Origin: Phytophthora colocasiae
Taxonomy: Eukaryota; Oomycota; Peronosporomycetes; Peronosporales; Peronosporaceae
DNA: 64,000 nt
Direction of reading: 5' to 3'
Assembly: GCA_018806915.1 (NCBI GenBank)
Contig: JAGKQI010000088.1
Coordinates: 1,178,001-1,242,000, forward strand
This document shows, one piece after another, positions 1-9,496 of the stretch (position 1 is its first letter; every line of letters starts with the position of its first letter). A program made the position numbers and the translations under genes. A model generated the notes under the pieces. That model had not been told where the DNA came from, did not search any database, and saw only the letters and a list, made by a program, of their open reading frames with translations.

Positions 1-293
1 TCTCGCGACGGCCGTTTCAGTTCTGCTGGTTCAACTTGTGGTTGAATCGCGCGCGGGCTCGGGGAGCGCTGCGATTGGCCCTGCTTCGCACTTAAGGGCG
101 ATTGCGTCGGCCCTTCTCTCGGCGATGCCCCTTCTGCACTCCTCGCCGCCTCTTGATTTCTGGATGAAGCGGTGGACGTCGCCAAACTCATTATCGCTTT
201 TCTTCTCTGCCTCGATCACAGCGCAATTTTTTTGCGGCCGGAGGAAGCAGGAACGACACCAATTTACAGTAAAGCAGGTCCTCCTTACATGCC

Positions 294-947
294 ATGAAGC
301 GATCCCGAGCTTGCGACGACCTCGTGGCACTGGCCGCCGATGCCTCCGAACACAGCAACAGCAGCGGATGCGCACTAGGACGCGGCGTGGACGCTTGGAT
401 GCCCTTTATCGAGGGCCCGACGCACCGGTTTAAACGCTCACGAGCTGCCGTGGACAGCCCGAGCAGCAGCGGCGACGAGGCGGACGACCGTGAACTACAG
501 GAACGCCACTCGCTGCAGTTTATGCTGGAGGTGAACGACTTCGAGTGTCTCAGCGCAGAGGTGACATTGAGCTCTTCCGCACCGATGCGCTCGTCCGTGC
601 TGGATGACGACAGCTTGCCACTGCGTCGCAACTCCCGCGAGAACATGTTGATCAGGAAGAAGAAGCAGCGGCTCGCAGAGGTCACGAGCAGCTTCAATGA
701 CTTCGGCATTCATGACGATGGCATGAACGCCAGAACCAGAACGACTTTCCACAGTCACCCCAAGCCGATGCTGGCCAAAACGCAACCTGTGGTGATGATG
801 GAAACGCCCGAGACGCCCGAGCCCCGCATTCTCCGTGGACTATGCTTTCCTCGCGAGGCGAGATGTATTGACCCACTTGACAAGCGCCAAGCACAGCCTT
901 TCGACATGTCTGCTTTCATTATGCTGTCCATCTCGCCTAAGCGGTGA
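294..947 (+). CDS. Hypothetical protein, 217 aa
   Basis: A single-exon ATG frame that I do not recognise. It opens with MKRSRACDD and carries a basic patch HRFKRSRA near residue 45, an acidic stretch GDEADDRELQE near 60-70 and a second basic cluster IRKKKQR near 120, with many Ser and Pro residues elsewhere. No signal peptide or membrane segment is visible. The basic clusters could be nuclear localisation signals, but that is inference only. The frame is uninterrupted by splice-like signals and is followed by an untranslated stretch, so I take it as complete. A real gene is likely from its length and codon-like composition; function unknown. Confidence 0.6.
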   Translation: MKRSRACDDLVALAADASEHSNSSGCALGRGVDAWMPFIEGPTHRFKRSRAAVDSPSSSGDEADDRELQERHSLQFMLEVNDFECLSAEVTLSSSAPMRSSVLDDDSLPLRRNSRENMLIRKKKQRLAEVTSSFNDFGIHDDGMNARTRTTFHSHPKPMLAKTQPVVMMETPETPEPRILRGLCFPREARCIDPLDKRQAQPFDMSAFIMLSISPKR

Positions 948-2527
948 AAAGAAGCTCTCGACCCAGCAACCAGTCACCTCAGCTTTCCTCCACATTAGAG
1001 CGGTGGATCACGAGGATCAAGGCCTCACGAGACCAGTATTTTGACCGTCATCGGATACCTTATCGCACCAGAGCTGTCCTGGACAACACGACAGTCGTCA
1101 TGGAGCGCCTCGCGGCACCTTGTGGCCCAGCCACCACCGTGGCCTATTGATTATTCTCGAGCGCCGTCGTAGTTCGCTAGTTTCTATACACTATTTATTG
1201 GAACCTGGTAACGCTCGAAACAAAAGAAGCTTATACTTTCTTCTTTCGCTTCCATCTCGATTTGGTTATCGTGCGTTCGTGTGAAGCGAGGTGCTGGCTG
1301 GATTCTCTTTCAGTCTGCCGCACCAGCAGAATGTAAACAGCAAGGCACGCGAGAAAACCACGTGCAGCCATATGCCGTCACGAACTTCTCGTCCAAGAAG
1401 GCTCTCAGGGCTAGTTCAACCACAGGCATGCAATCTTTGCGCTTCGCTTTCAGTGAAAGGGTTGAAGCTGGCGCTCATTGCTTTCACCGACCACGTCTGA
1501 ATAATATCAGAGTCTGCTTTATCCTTCACAAACTGCGCGCGCGGCATTGACTCTGGCAACACTAGTACACTGACCTGACCACGCGACGTGCAACTCCAAG
1601 TCGAGTCGGCAGCACCACGCCGGCGTCTAGCACGTCGAGATTCTTGAAAATCGTCAGTTGGGCTTTCCCAGACCACCGCGGAGTTGTTCCTCTGATGACC
1701 AGACTGATCGGCAGCACGTCGTGCTGCCCAACAAGTTGTTGAACAACGATCAGATGCAAGTTGCTGTTCGTCTGCAAAATTGCCGTGTTTGGTCTACAAA
1801 CACATGTAAATCCTATACAGGCGTAGCGCCTATCGTATACTGGTAGGCTATAGCCAACAACAGTGTGCACTACCGGTCCAAGACAAAACCTGAAATCTAT
1901 TTTCAAAGTCTGACTTCTGTACAAAAAGCGCGGTTAGGTGACCCAAATAGAAGGCCCTTTGAGGCCTTAGAGAGGCGCCTTGACAACCGAAGCGAAGCGG
2001 AGGTCTGTCAGGGGACGGCGCGTAGGCCGGAGTAGGTTCCGAAACAAGAACTTACAATCTAATCTGCGCGGGATCCTTGCCCGCCACGAGCGAAGCGAAG
2101 TTGGCGGTGCAAACGCCGCGCAACAAGAGGAGCGAAGCGACCCTAACCCCGCAATAGTCCCCCAATAGAGGGCGGTACATTTTTAAGACGATTTGGTTCA
2201 GGAATCATCCTCTCTCCCGGTCCAACAATAATCGAGAGTGTGCGTGTACCTGTACTTACGCTAGCCATGGCTAACGAACTGCTGAAGTAGTGTGCAACAC
2301 CTCGCGAATCCCTCGAATTCGTTTTGAGTTGTCAAAATTACGGTAGTCCAGCGCAATGCAAGACGCAAACTTTGCGCATGCAAAGGTATCATCAGCCTCG
2401 TCAGCGCTGAATAAGTGCCTATCTTGAGTCGACTTTACTTTGGTTTCCAACGCTCCAGCTGGACTCACTTCAACGACGCCACTCCACTCCCGCCTTCAAC
2501 CTCACTGCTGCTGCTCGCCTAACACTA
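948..2527. other. Gene-poor stretch with a repeat-like segment
   Basis: No convincing gene is seen. Open frames here lack ATG starts or recognisable domains. Between about 1985 and 2145 the short motif GCGAAGCG recurs three times (near 1990, 2090 and 2133) within GC-rich sequence, which looks like part of a dispersed repeat. I could not find terminal inverted repeats or target duplications for it. Confidence 0.4.
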
Positions 2528-3966
2528 TTAGGCTAACAGACACGCAACATCCTTAAATCCGTTGCGGGCCGCCACCTGTGCCGCCGTCGAGCCCTCATCG
2601 TCCTCCATCTCCAGCAGACTCTCATCCGCACCACCACCGCTTCCTGAACTGCGCTTCAACAACAATTGAGAGGCATCGACGCGACCTTGACTGGCGGCGA
2701 TATGCAGCGCCGTCTCGCGCCGATGGGTGAGCTGCGTGGTAAGACTCGCTCCAGCATCTAACAACGCTGTCAACGAGTCCACGTCTCCGCTGTAGGCCGC
2801 ACCATGGATCGGTGCCCACCCACGGTAGTCCACGGCCAGAACATCAGCGTGGTGTGCCAACAGCTCACGCACGGTCTCCTCGGAGCTCGACAGCACAGCG
2901 AAGTGCAGCGGTCGACGCTTGAACATGCGCTTCTCCACGGCGTTGACGTCCGCACCGTGCTGCAACAACAGGCGCGCCGCTGCCGCCTCCCCGCGGTCAC
3001 ATGCCCGGTAGCGGACTAATCACGAGTACCGGAAGCCGGAAATCGAGTACACATACCGGTAACCGACAATACCGCCAGCGCCGGCCGAAACCCGAGTTCA
3101 CATCGGTAGAATTCCGAGTACAATGGCAGAATTCCGAGTACAAAAAATTGGCGGGAAAAAAGTACAAGGGTAACCTGGCAGAATGGCGAGTGCAGGGCGG
3201 GTTTGCCGCTAAGAACAAGTCAGCCATAACGAAGCATTCATTAATTTAACTCATTTATTGTCCGTATTACTGGGGTTTAAGCCCGCGTGCTCCGCACACG
3301 GAGCGTTAAACCGCCAGCCTAAGCCCGCTCCGGCTTCGCCTTCGCTTGATCCGTCGACAGCGCTGGAATTTAAGCCCGTGTGCTTCGCACACGGAGCATT
3401 AAACCACCAGCCACCGTTCTCCACCGCTCTCTGCTGTCCTTTACTGCCCAGCTACGCGCTCCGCGCGATCCCAGCCACCCCTAGCGGCTCGCTATGCTCG
3501 CGAGTACAGACCCTAAGCCCGCTCCGGCTTCGCCTTCGCTTGATCGTCGGCAGCGCTAGGGTTTAAGCCCGCGTGCTCCGCACACGGAGCGTTAAACCGC
3601 CAGCCAGCGTTCTCCACCGTGCTTGTCCTCGAGTCGTTGTGCGCTAGAAAAACCGCAAAAGTACCGGTACGAACTGACCTCAATTCGTTTTGCAAAACCT
3701 CTCAAAGTCGATTGGTGTACTCGAAATCCGGCCACTGGTACTCGGAATTAGTCTCTTTCCTCACATGCCCAGTGCAGCGGTGTTAGCCCGTACTTGTCGA
3801 GCGCCACGGCTTGAGCGGTGTCGACACGCATAATTTCGCGCAAATCCTCCACTTGACCGGCACGAGCTGCCGCGTGCACGGGCGTGGTGTCCAGTTCCTC
3901 GTGCAGCTCGTCCACGCCAATCTGGTGGAGTGCGTCCTCGAATTGCTGTTGCTCGTGGCTCGTCAT
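2528..3966 (-). CDS. Ankyrin-repeat protein gene split by a transposon
   Basis: The minus-strand coding sequence runs from ATG at 3966 (MTSHEQQQFEDAL) to 3761, and from 3006/2996 to the stop at 2528. Joining the halves across one copy of the 10-bp target duplication gives an open frame of 224 aa with about five ankyrin repeats (YGLTPLHWACDRGEAAAARL, RRPLHFAVLSSSEETVRELL, WAPIHGAAYSGDVDSLTALL, ETALHIAASQGRVDASQLLL and a final divergent one). Ankyrin proteins are protein-binding scaffolds; the partner is unknown. As inserted, the element puts a TAA five codons after the junction (ACEERD then stop). Neither half has other damage, so the insertion is young or is removed from the transcript. A possible splice that restores the frame is described in the findings. 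Confidence 0.7.
3007..3760. mobile_element. MITE with ~46-bp TIRs and 10-bp target duplication
   Basis: A 754-bp element lies between two copies of TCACATGCCC (2997-3006 and 3761-3770). Its ends are imperfect inverted repeats: 34 of the first 46 positions agree, including the shared blocks ACTAAT, CGAGTACC, GCCGGA and TCGAGTACAC. No transposase frame is present. Target duplications of 9-11 bp with TIRs of this kind are characteristic of Mutator-like elements, so I infer a non-autonomous MULE. The interior holds repeated modules (see the separate repeat entry). It sits inside an ankyrin gene. Confidence 0.8.
3276..3605. repeat. Repeated modules inside the MITE
   Basis: A 44-bp unit starting TTTAAGCCC and ending CCAGCC occurs three times (3276-3319, 3369-3412, 3562-3605) with few differences. 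Each copy contains the short hairpin GCTCCGCACACGGAGC or a close variant. Two copies of a second unit beginning TAAGCCCGCTCCGGCTTCGC (from 3320 and from 3511) lie between them. This is an internal duplication within one transposon. Confidence 0.75.
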
Positions 3967-4632
3967 GATTGCAGCGCCAGATGTGGTGCCCAAGGATGTT
4001 GTTTTCGAGTGACTTCGATGTTACCGCTCTGGTTTGACAAGACGCTCTCCTGTCTGCATCGATAGAGTTTCGATCTGTAGGCTGTGATACATATATATAT
4101 ATATATATGTAGTGAATGAGTGTGCTGAGGGGATTACCTGCTTCACGCACTGTCATTTTCGATACTGGTGCGCGGTACCAGTATCTGCGCGGCGCAGAGG
4201 CTGCCCGGCTCATTGCGCTTCAGATCACCGGTCCGCAGTCAACTCGTAGCGGTGATTGAAGTCCTCCACAACCATGTGCACAGTACAGAACAGACACAGT
4301 ACATGTATTCGTACAGTGCAATTCGGTGGCTTTCTTTAGGCATCAAGTTACGTGGTTGGTTCGATTGCTGCGTGCGATATTTATCGTAGGTTCCTGCCGC
4401 GATTGCACAGTCGATAGTAGTGCTGTGATAGAAAATTCATAAGCCGCAGTTCCAGGACCAGGTTCCGATCCGCCAACCAAACTGCCGATCGACTTACCAG
4501 CGCAGTGTTTTTGGTATTGAGTAAGCAACCTACACATGTTTGACAGTCATCTATCATATTGCTCTGTTGCCTCGGAAATAGCCTTGTTGTCCGTGTGCGC
4601 GCTTTGATTGCATCTCACAGAACGGGTGTATT
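3967..4632. other. Intergenic, no gene seen
   Basis: The stretch lies between the ankyrin gene start and the 3' end of the next minus-strand gene. I see only an (AT)9 microsatellite near 4091-4108 and AT-rich promoter-like sequence. Confidence 0.5.
4091..4108. repeat. (AT)9 microsatellite
   Basis: An uninterrupted run of alternating A and T upstream of the ankyrin gene. Confidence 0.9.
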
Positions 4633-5605
4633 TTACCCCAGTGACCACTGACATTGACCTCCAGGTGGCTGTCTGCGACTTGAAGATGTCGATGACGCAG
4701 TGGAGGAGGCCGTTGATAGCCCAGAGCGAGAGAAGGATGCAACGCCTGCTGGGTAGCCAGCTCCAGTCATTTGAGTCGGAGTTGAGTATGCTTGTTGGTG
4801 GTGGTTCATGTAGTTACTACTGAAGCTGCTTCGACTGCTGCTGGCGGTGCCCATTCGCTGGTAATCCACTCCAGGAATTGGTGGCGGCGGTTGTTGTTGC
4901 TCCTGTTGCTGCATGAACTTTGATAGTGGAGACGGAGGGTTAATATTGTCATCAAGCATTCCCCCGGCGGGACTACTGCTCCAATACGAGGTGGAAGATG
5001 GACGATCACCATAAATGCTGCCATTGTTGCTGTTCTTACGCGCCAGCCAGAATCGTCGCTTTTTCTCCCAGTTCTGGTCCCTCTTGGAGGACGTGAGAGG
5101 AGGCTGAGAGCCCCAGGAGTTACAACTGGACGGAGTGGTCGAGCGATAACTATTGGAAGATGGTGGGCGGCCGCTGTTGTTACCGTAGTTAGTGTCGGAG
5201 AAGTTGTTGTTCCCACAATTGTAGCTGTTTTGATTATTCGACTTGTATGGTGCTTGATGTTGATACTGTTGTTGCTGGTACGATTGATGAGGTGGGTGTG
5301 AATTGTAGTTCGGATATCCACCGTGTGCATTGGCGTTGTTACTAGTCATCGGAGAGGCATACCGACTGCTGCTGGTTGGGCGAGAGTACGTGTGTTCTTC
5401 CTTAACGGGGGCTTCTTCTGCCGGTTCTGCAGTACCAAGACCACCACAACCTATGCATGGCAAGTCGAATTAGAAAAATATCAACTAACAAGCATCAATG
5501 TTACGTCCTCCTACCGAAGGAAAGACTCGACACGCCACCAGGTGGGGCGTGGAGGCGTGTAGAGCTGCGCTTTACGTGCAGTTGAGCAGATGTGAGCGTC
5601 GACAT
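4633..5605 (-). CDS. Jupiter/HN1-type microtubule-associated protein
   Basis: Two exons, 5605-5515 and 5450-4633, with a 64-nt intron (donor GTAGGA, acceptor GCATAG), give 302 aa. Exon 1 starts ATG TCG ACG and encodes SSTRLHAPPGGVSSLSFG across the splice. That resembles the (S)RVLxPPGGxSxxxFG motif of the Jupiter/HN1 (JPT) family, which in animals binds microtubules. The remainder is low complexity, rich in Asn, Gln, Ser, Tyr and Pro (for example YQQQQYQHQ and EQQQQPPPP), with a basic WEKKRRFW segment in the middle. Family placement rests on the short N-terminal motif only. It is divergently paired with the gene starting at 5781, leaving 175 bp as a shared promoter. Confidence 0.6.
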
Positions 5606-5780
5606 TGTGGCACTAGGAGCTGCTGAGCTAAATGGGTTGTATACCAAGTGGTGGGGGGGCTCCTAGCCGTATTTAACCGTTGGAAAACGTTGGCAAGAAT
5701 AGGTGCTGGAATTCGTTGATCTCCAGCAATTCTACCAAGTGCCTGACCTCTTCCATTCACGTTCACATCCTATCGACAGC

Positions 5781-6808
5781 ATGGGAAGTCTGTTTGACAT
5801 TGCTGCGGGGTTAAGCCAGTATGAAGATGATACGAAACCCAAGAGCGCAACTTTACAAGCAGCACATTCGCAATCTGCATTGGGTCTTTTAAATGAGACG
5901 TTTGAAACAATCTACGGGTCACGGGAGTATCGATCGTCTAATAGACCTCTACCTTTTGCAAGATCTACGAGTATGATCCAAATCCGATCCACACGACTGA
6001 GCGATTCCAAGACTTCGGAAGTTCTCGACGCGCGTCTTCGCCGGTTGGCAAGTTTCAAGTCGTCAGTAAGGGCTCCAGAGCGGCGAATGGCTCCTGCAAT
6101 CGCCGTTGCTAGTCTGATAATTCCACCTCCGCCATCAGTTCCTCCACCTTCAGATCATAATAAACCGAACAATCGAGATCCTGATCTTACGGCAAAAGCT
6201 GTGCTACGTGAAGTCATAGACCAAGTTAGCCAATTAATGACCACCAACACCAACTCTACTAAAGAAGAAGAGTCGCTGCTTCGTATGCTCTCTGAGAAAT
6301 ACGTCCACGGGCAACTGGTAAGCACAACTGTGGAGATGCTCAGAATGAATTTAAAATCTGATGCTTCTTGTTAATCCAGAACAAGTTACCCGGAACGCCG
6401 TTTGTACTGCTCGTACGCAAAAAAGTAACACACAAACTTGAGCAACTTGAGCAGCATCTTCGCTCTCGTCGAGAACCCGGGATACCGGTAGCTGACCATT
6501 CAGAAAACAACAATAGCAGAAACGATGGATTGCCAACAACGCCTTTCGATAGCATGGCCAATGTGAAATCCCTGCAAAAGCTAACACCAACGCAGCATGA
6601 AGTGCTACAGAATCTCCTGCGGCTGCCTGAGAAACAATTACTGAAGCTACCCGCAGCTCAACTCGAGTTGGTGCAATTTGCTAAGCGTTACGATAAACTG
6701 GTTAAAGCTACTCCTGACCAGTTGCGGCATTTACCACCTGAACATCAGAAGCTTGTGCGAAGTATGCAGCGACAACAGAAACAAGTTCATACGGATGAAC
6801 GCAGCTAG
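5781..6808 (+). CDS. Uncharacterised protein, 321 aa, one intron
   Basis: Exons 5781-6317 and 6380-6808 are joined by a 62-nt phase-0 intron (GTAAGC..ATCCAG). The first ATG in the frame is at 5781 (MGSLFDIAAGLSQYEDD); the frame upstream lacks an ATG. The N-terminal half has a Pro-rich tract (IIPPPPSVPPPS). The C-terminal half is Leu/Gln/Lys-rich and helical-looking, with pseudo-repeats such as LTPTQHEVLQNLLRLPEKQL and TPDQLRHLPPEHQKL. I do not recognise the family. It ends 52 bp from the convergent PEBP gene. Confidence 0.6.
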
Positions 6809-6859
6809 TTCTGAAAGTACATGTAGTATTGTAAAAAGAAAAAGAAAAACTAGCAATAC

Positions 6860-7672
6860 TTAGTTGTCTTGGGCGGCCGGGTGCGAGTGAAAAGTATTCG
6901 TGGCAACGAGATCCAACTTGTGCTCCTTGGCGTATCCTGCAACGTCGAAATTCGATCGCTTGGCTGTGAGAGCATCATCTTGAGCATTGGGATCATTTTC
7001 TTGTTGGCGGAAAAGCAGCGACACGTAACGGTGCTCCCCCACAGGTGGTGACACTGGGTAATACGGTACCACAACAACCCCTTGCTGTTGGTCTGGAGAG
7101 TCTTTCTTCTTTACAGACAATCCCGACAAAATATAGTGGAGGAAAGGCGAATGGGTCGGCGCCTTGGGGTCTGGAGCGTCAATGTCAACCAGCACATACG
7201 TGTAGCTCTCGACACTGCTAGCTGAATTCCCTTCAATGGACACAACGGGTGCTTCTTGGGCCTAGCACCAATAAGCATTAGACATTGTGAAATTGACCTT
7301 CAACTTTCCTCTAAAGGGATCCAATACCTCATCCATTGGCACAAACTGCCCCGTAGCAACGGGGTTGTTGGGATCAAAGGCGATAGAAATGCTGAGATTA
7401 TCATCACTGAGCTGGAGGTTTAGTTGGCGCATAACTTTCCCCGGAACCGAAGCCGCGTCCAGTTCCGCTGTTAGTTGAAGCGTCGTTAGCGAATCACCGC
7501 CATTGCGGAGCTGGTTGGGCGCGATCCCGTCCACCCCCACGGACTGCATTACTGCCACCATGAAGATCACACTCGCAATGAACGCAGTAGCGACTAATGC
7601 ACCCGCCCCGCGGAGGGAGAAGGAGGCAGGCGCCAGCGGCGCCGGCGGAAGCTTGGATCCATACGAAGGCAT
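6860..7672 (-). CDS. PEBP-family protein with N-terminal membrane anchor
   Basis: Exons 7672-7328 and 7261-6860 (66-nt phase-0 intron, donor GTATTG, acceptor TGCTAG, branch-like CTAAT) give 248 aa. The C-terminal half has phosphatidylethanolamine-binding protein hallmarks: YTYVLVDIDAPDP corresponds to the DPDAP block, and PVGEHRYVSLLFRQ to the GxHRY block. The strand before the intron (TGQFVPMDE) joined to AQEAPVVSIEG matches the usual PEBP core, supporting the intron. Residues ~21-45 are hydrophobic (LVATAFIASVIFMVAVM) after a short basic segment, so I infer a type II membrane anchor, unlike most cytosolic PEBPs. PEBPs bind anionic ligands and often regulate kinases; the partner here is unknown. 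The TAG at 7262-7264 is the last codon-sized unit of the intron, not a true stop. Confidence 0.8.
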
Positions 7673-7818
7673 CTATTCACGACTGATTCTGACAGAAAAA
7701 ACTACTGGGTGGCGATATTTATGTCGTATGTGTCCGTTATTTATACTTGAAGTTTGTAAGAGGTGGGCCTATATCTCTGTCGATGTCAACAATAACTATA
7801 CCTAACTATAATACACAT

Positions 7819-9063
7819 TTACGGCAAAAACTCACTTAGATGCCGACTAGCTCGTGCGTCGACAACCTCGAGCCATCGCTGCGTGGCTAACGTTCTGGGC
7901 GTGCTCTTCTCAGTGCGACGCTGTCGTTTCTCCACAAACGCTTTGGCAGCAAGGCGACTTTCTGGAGACATGATCTCGTCCCAACTGCGGGTTCTGCCAG
8001 TGGTTTTGGTAGGCAGTTCGATGACTTTCATATCTAGCTGAGGTGGCGTGTGTCGCCCTTGCTCTAACGTCTCCAGCCGAGTCTTAAGATGCGCTGATTC
8101 TGTTGGTATGGGGCGACTGGAGTTGGAGGTTTCGGTCTGGTTGCGGTGCATTGGAGATTGTCGAATCGATTTGTCAACTGTTTGATACTTGTGATGCTCA
8201 TGGCTTTCATGATGCCTTGTTGGAGATGGCTCTCTCATCTCATAGCCTCCTTGGCTGCTGTAGTCACGGTCCCTCCATGTATATCGTTGACGCTGATAGC
8301 AGTCTTGCTGACGAATCTGTTGGTTTGAGCTGCTGGGAGACGACTTGATGTCTCGGTGGTTGCGTGTGTACTCATCGTGCTCGAAGCGATCGGAGTAGCT
8401 GTAGCTTTGACTCCGGTCTACTCGCGGGGATTGGGCATGTACAGAGCTCGTTGGACTTCTGGCCTTAGAATTGGCTTTACTCGGTGTCGAAGCATGCTCC
8501 GACCGATGCCACGGAGAAACAGAACCACGATTTTGACTTGGTTGTCTGCTGACGTATCCTCTAGATGAGGGTTCGTGACGCGGTGGAGCTTGTTCACGAA
8601 TACGGTGGTGACTGTTGTGGCGCCGACGCTGGTCCCTTTGGTGATGGTGTTCAGGACGAGGGGGAGGGTCGTACGCATTCACATCACGATACTGTTCACG
8701 AGGGTAGCGAGAATTACGCTGGCGATCATCTTCATTAGTAGTGCTGGATCCGTAGGGTGGGTAGTATGGCTCGTCATGCTGCGATGGTACTAGATAAGCA
8801 GATTGATCGATATGGGTGTGGAGTCGAATGGGGTAACTGGGTTGCGTGGGGGCGGTACGACGAGAGGTGGATCCTCGAGAGCTCGTACTTCTGTGAGTTT
8901 CACTTTCGCCCCCATGGCTAGTAATATCGTACGCAGTAGCATTCATAGGCTGACGAAGTAAGCGATTTGACTCACCCTCGTAGTCATCGTTAGAGTTCGT
9001 TCGTCTACACACCATCTTTGCTCGCAGCCGCTCCTGGATCAAGGCCTTCAGTGGCGTTGACAT
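7819..9063 (-). CDS. Hypothetical Arg/Ser/His-rich protein, 414 aa
   Basis: A single-exon frame with its first ATG at 9063 (MSTPLKALIQERLRAKMV). Most of the protein is low complexity and disordered-looking, rich in Arg, Ser, His, Gln and Tyr (HHHQRDQRRRHNSHH and similar). The last ~80 residues look more ordered: LETLEQGRHTPPQLDM, then SWDEIMSPESRLAAKAF and a basic helix VEKRQRRTEK. No recognised domain. The SWDEIM..AAKAFVEKRQRR segment might be a conserved interaction motif, which is a guess. Tandem with the PEBP gene and divergent from SEC63. Confidence 0.55.
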   Translation of the reverse strand: MSTPLKALIQERLRAKMVCRRTNSNDDYEGESNRLLRQPMNATAYDITSHGGESETHRSTSSRGSTSRRTAPTQPSYPIRLHTHIDQSAYLVPSQHDEPYYPPYGSSTTNEDDRQRNSRYPREQYRDVNAYDPPPRPEHHHQRDQRRRHNSHHRIREQAPPRHEPSSRGYVSRQPSQNRGSVSPWHRSEHASTPSKANSKARSPTSSVHAQSPRVDRSQSYSYSDRFEHDEYTRNHRDIKSSPSSSNQQIRQQDCYQRQRYTWRDRDYSSQGGYEMREPSPTRHHESHEHHKYQTVDKSIRQSPMHRNQTETSNSSRPIPTESAHLKTRLETLEQGRHTPPQLDMKVIELPTKTTGRTRSWDEIMSPESRLAAKAFVEKRQRRTEKSTPRTLATQRWLEVVDARASRHLSEFLP

Positions 9064-9496
9064 CCCGGTCGGTAGAATCGTTCGCAGACGGCACTTGAAC
9101 AGAAAAAAATGGCTGACGGCTGCTGGGAAGAACGGAGAATGAAGGCTTTGATCTCCGTCTAGCACAGAGCACACTACGTTATGGCGTTACCTCAGTCCAG
9201 TAAACCATTTTGGGAAGCGGTGGTTATCGAAAAAAAGTCTCCAGCCGTTTGAAGCTATAAAAAAACGAGGCTATTCGTAGCACGAATGTGTCTTCGCGCT
9301 CTGGTACGTGTACGTGGACTTATTAACTGCAAGAACAACTCAGTTGAGTAGCTTGACGATACTTGTGTATTAATACTTAGTATTATTAATAATACACAGC
9401 ACATCCAATAATACCTGGAACTTCTTATCGGGATGATCAAATGCTCTTAAGCAGTTTTTGTAGATTGACGTGGCACCAGTCCAAAGTGCAGCAATA

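Noticed and set aside
6318..6379. Two separate overlapping genes at 5.78-6.81 kb
   Set aside because: A GTAAGC..ATCCAG intron joins them in frame at phase 0, so a single gene is simpler.
7262..7264. In-frame TAG in the PEBP gene as a nonsense mutation or recoded stop
   Set aside because: It is the end of a 66-nt phase-0 intron with a branch-like CTAAT upstream; removing the intron restores the normal PEBP core alignment.
9470..9496. Upstream GTG start for SEC63, and similar non-ATG starts for mtEF-G1, SLBP, CGR1 and the Arg/Ser-rich protein
   Set aside because: This is a eukaryotic nuclear sequence; the first in-frame ATG was used in each case.
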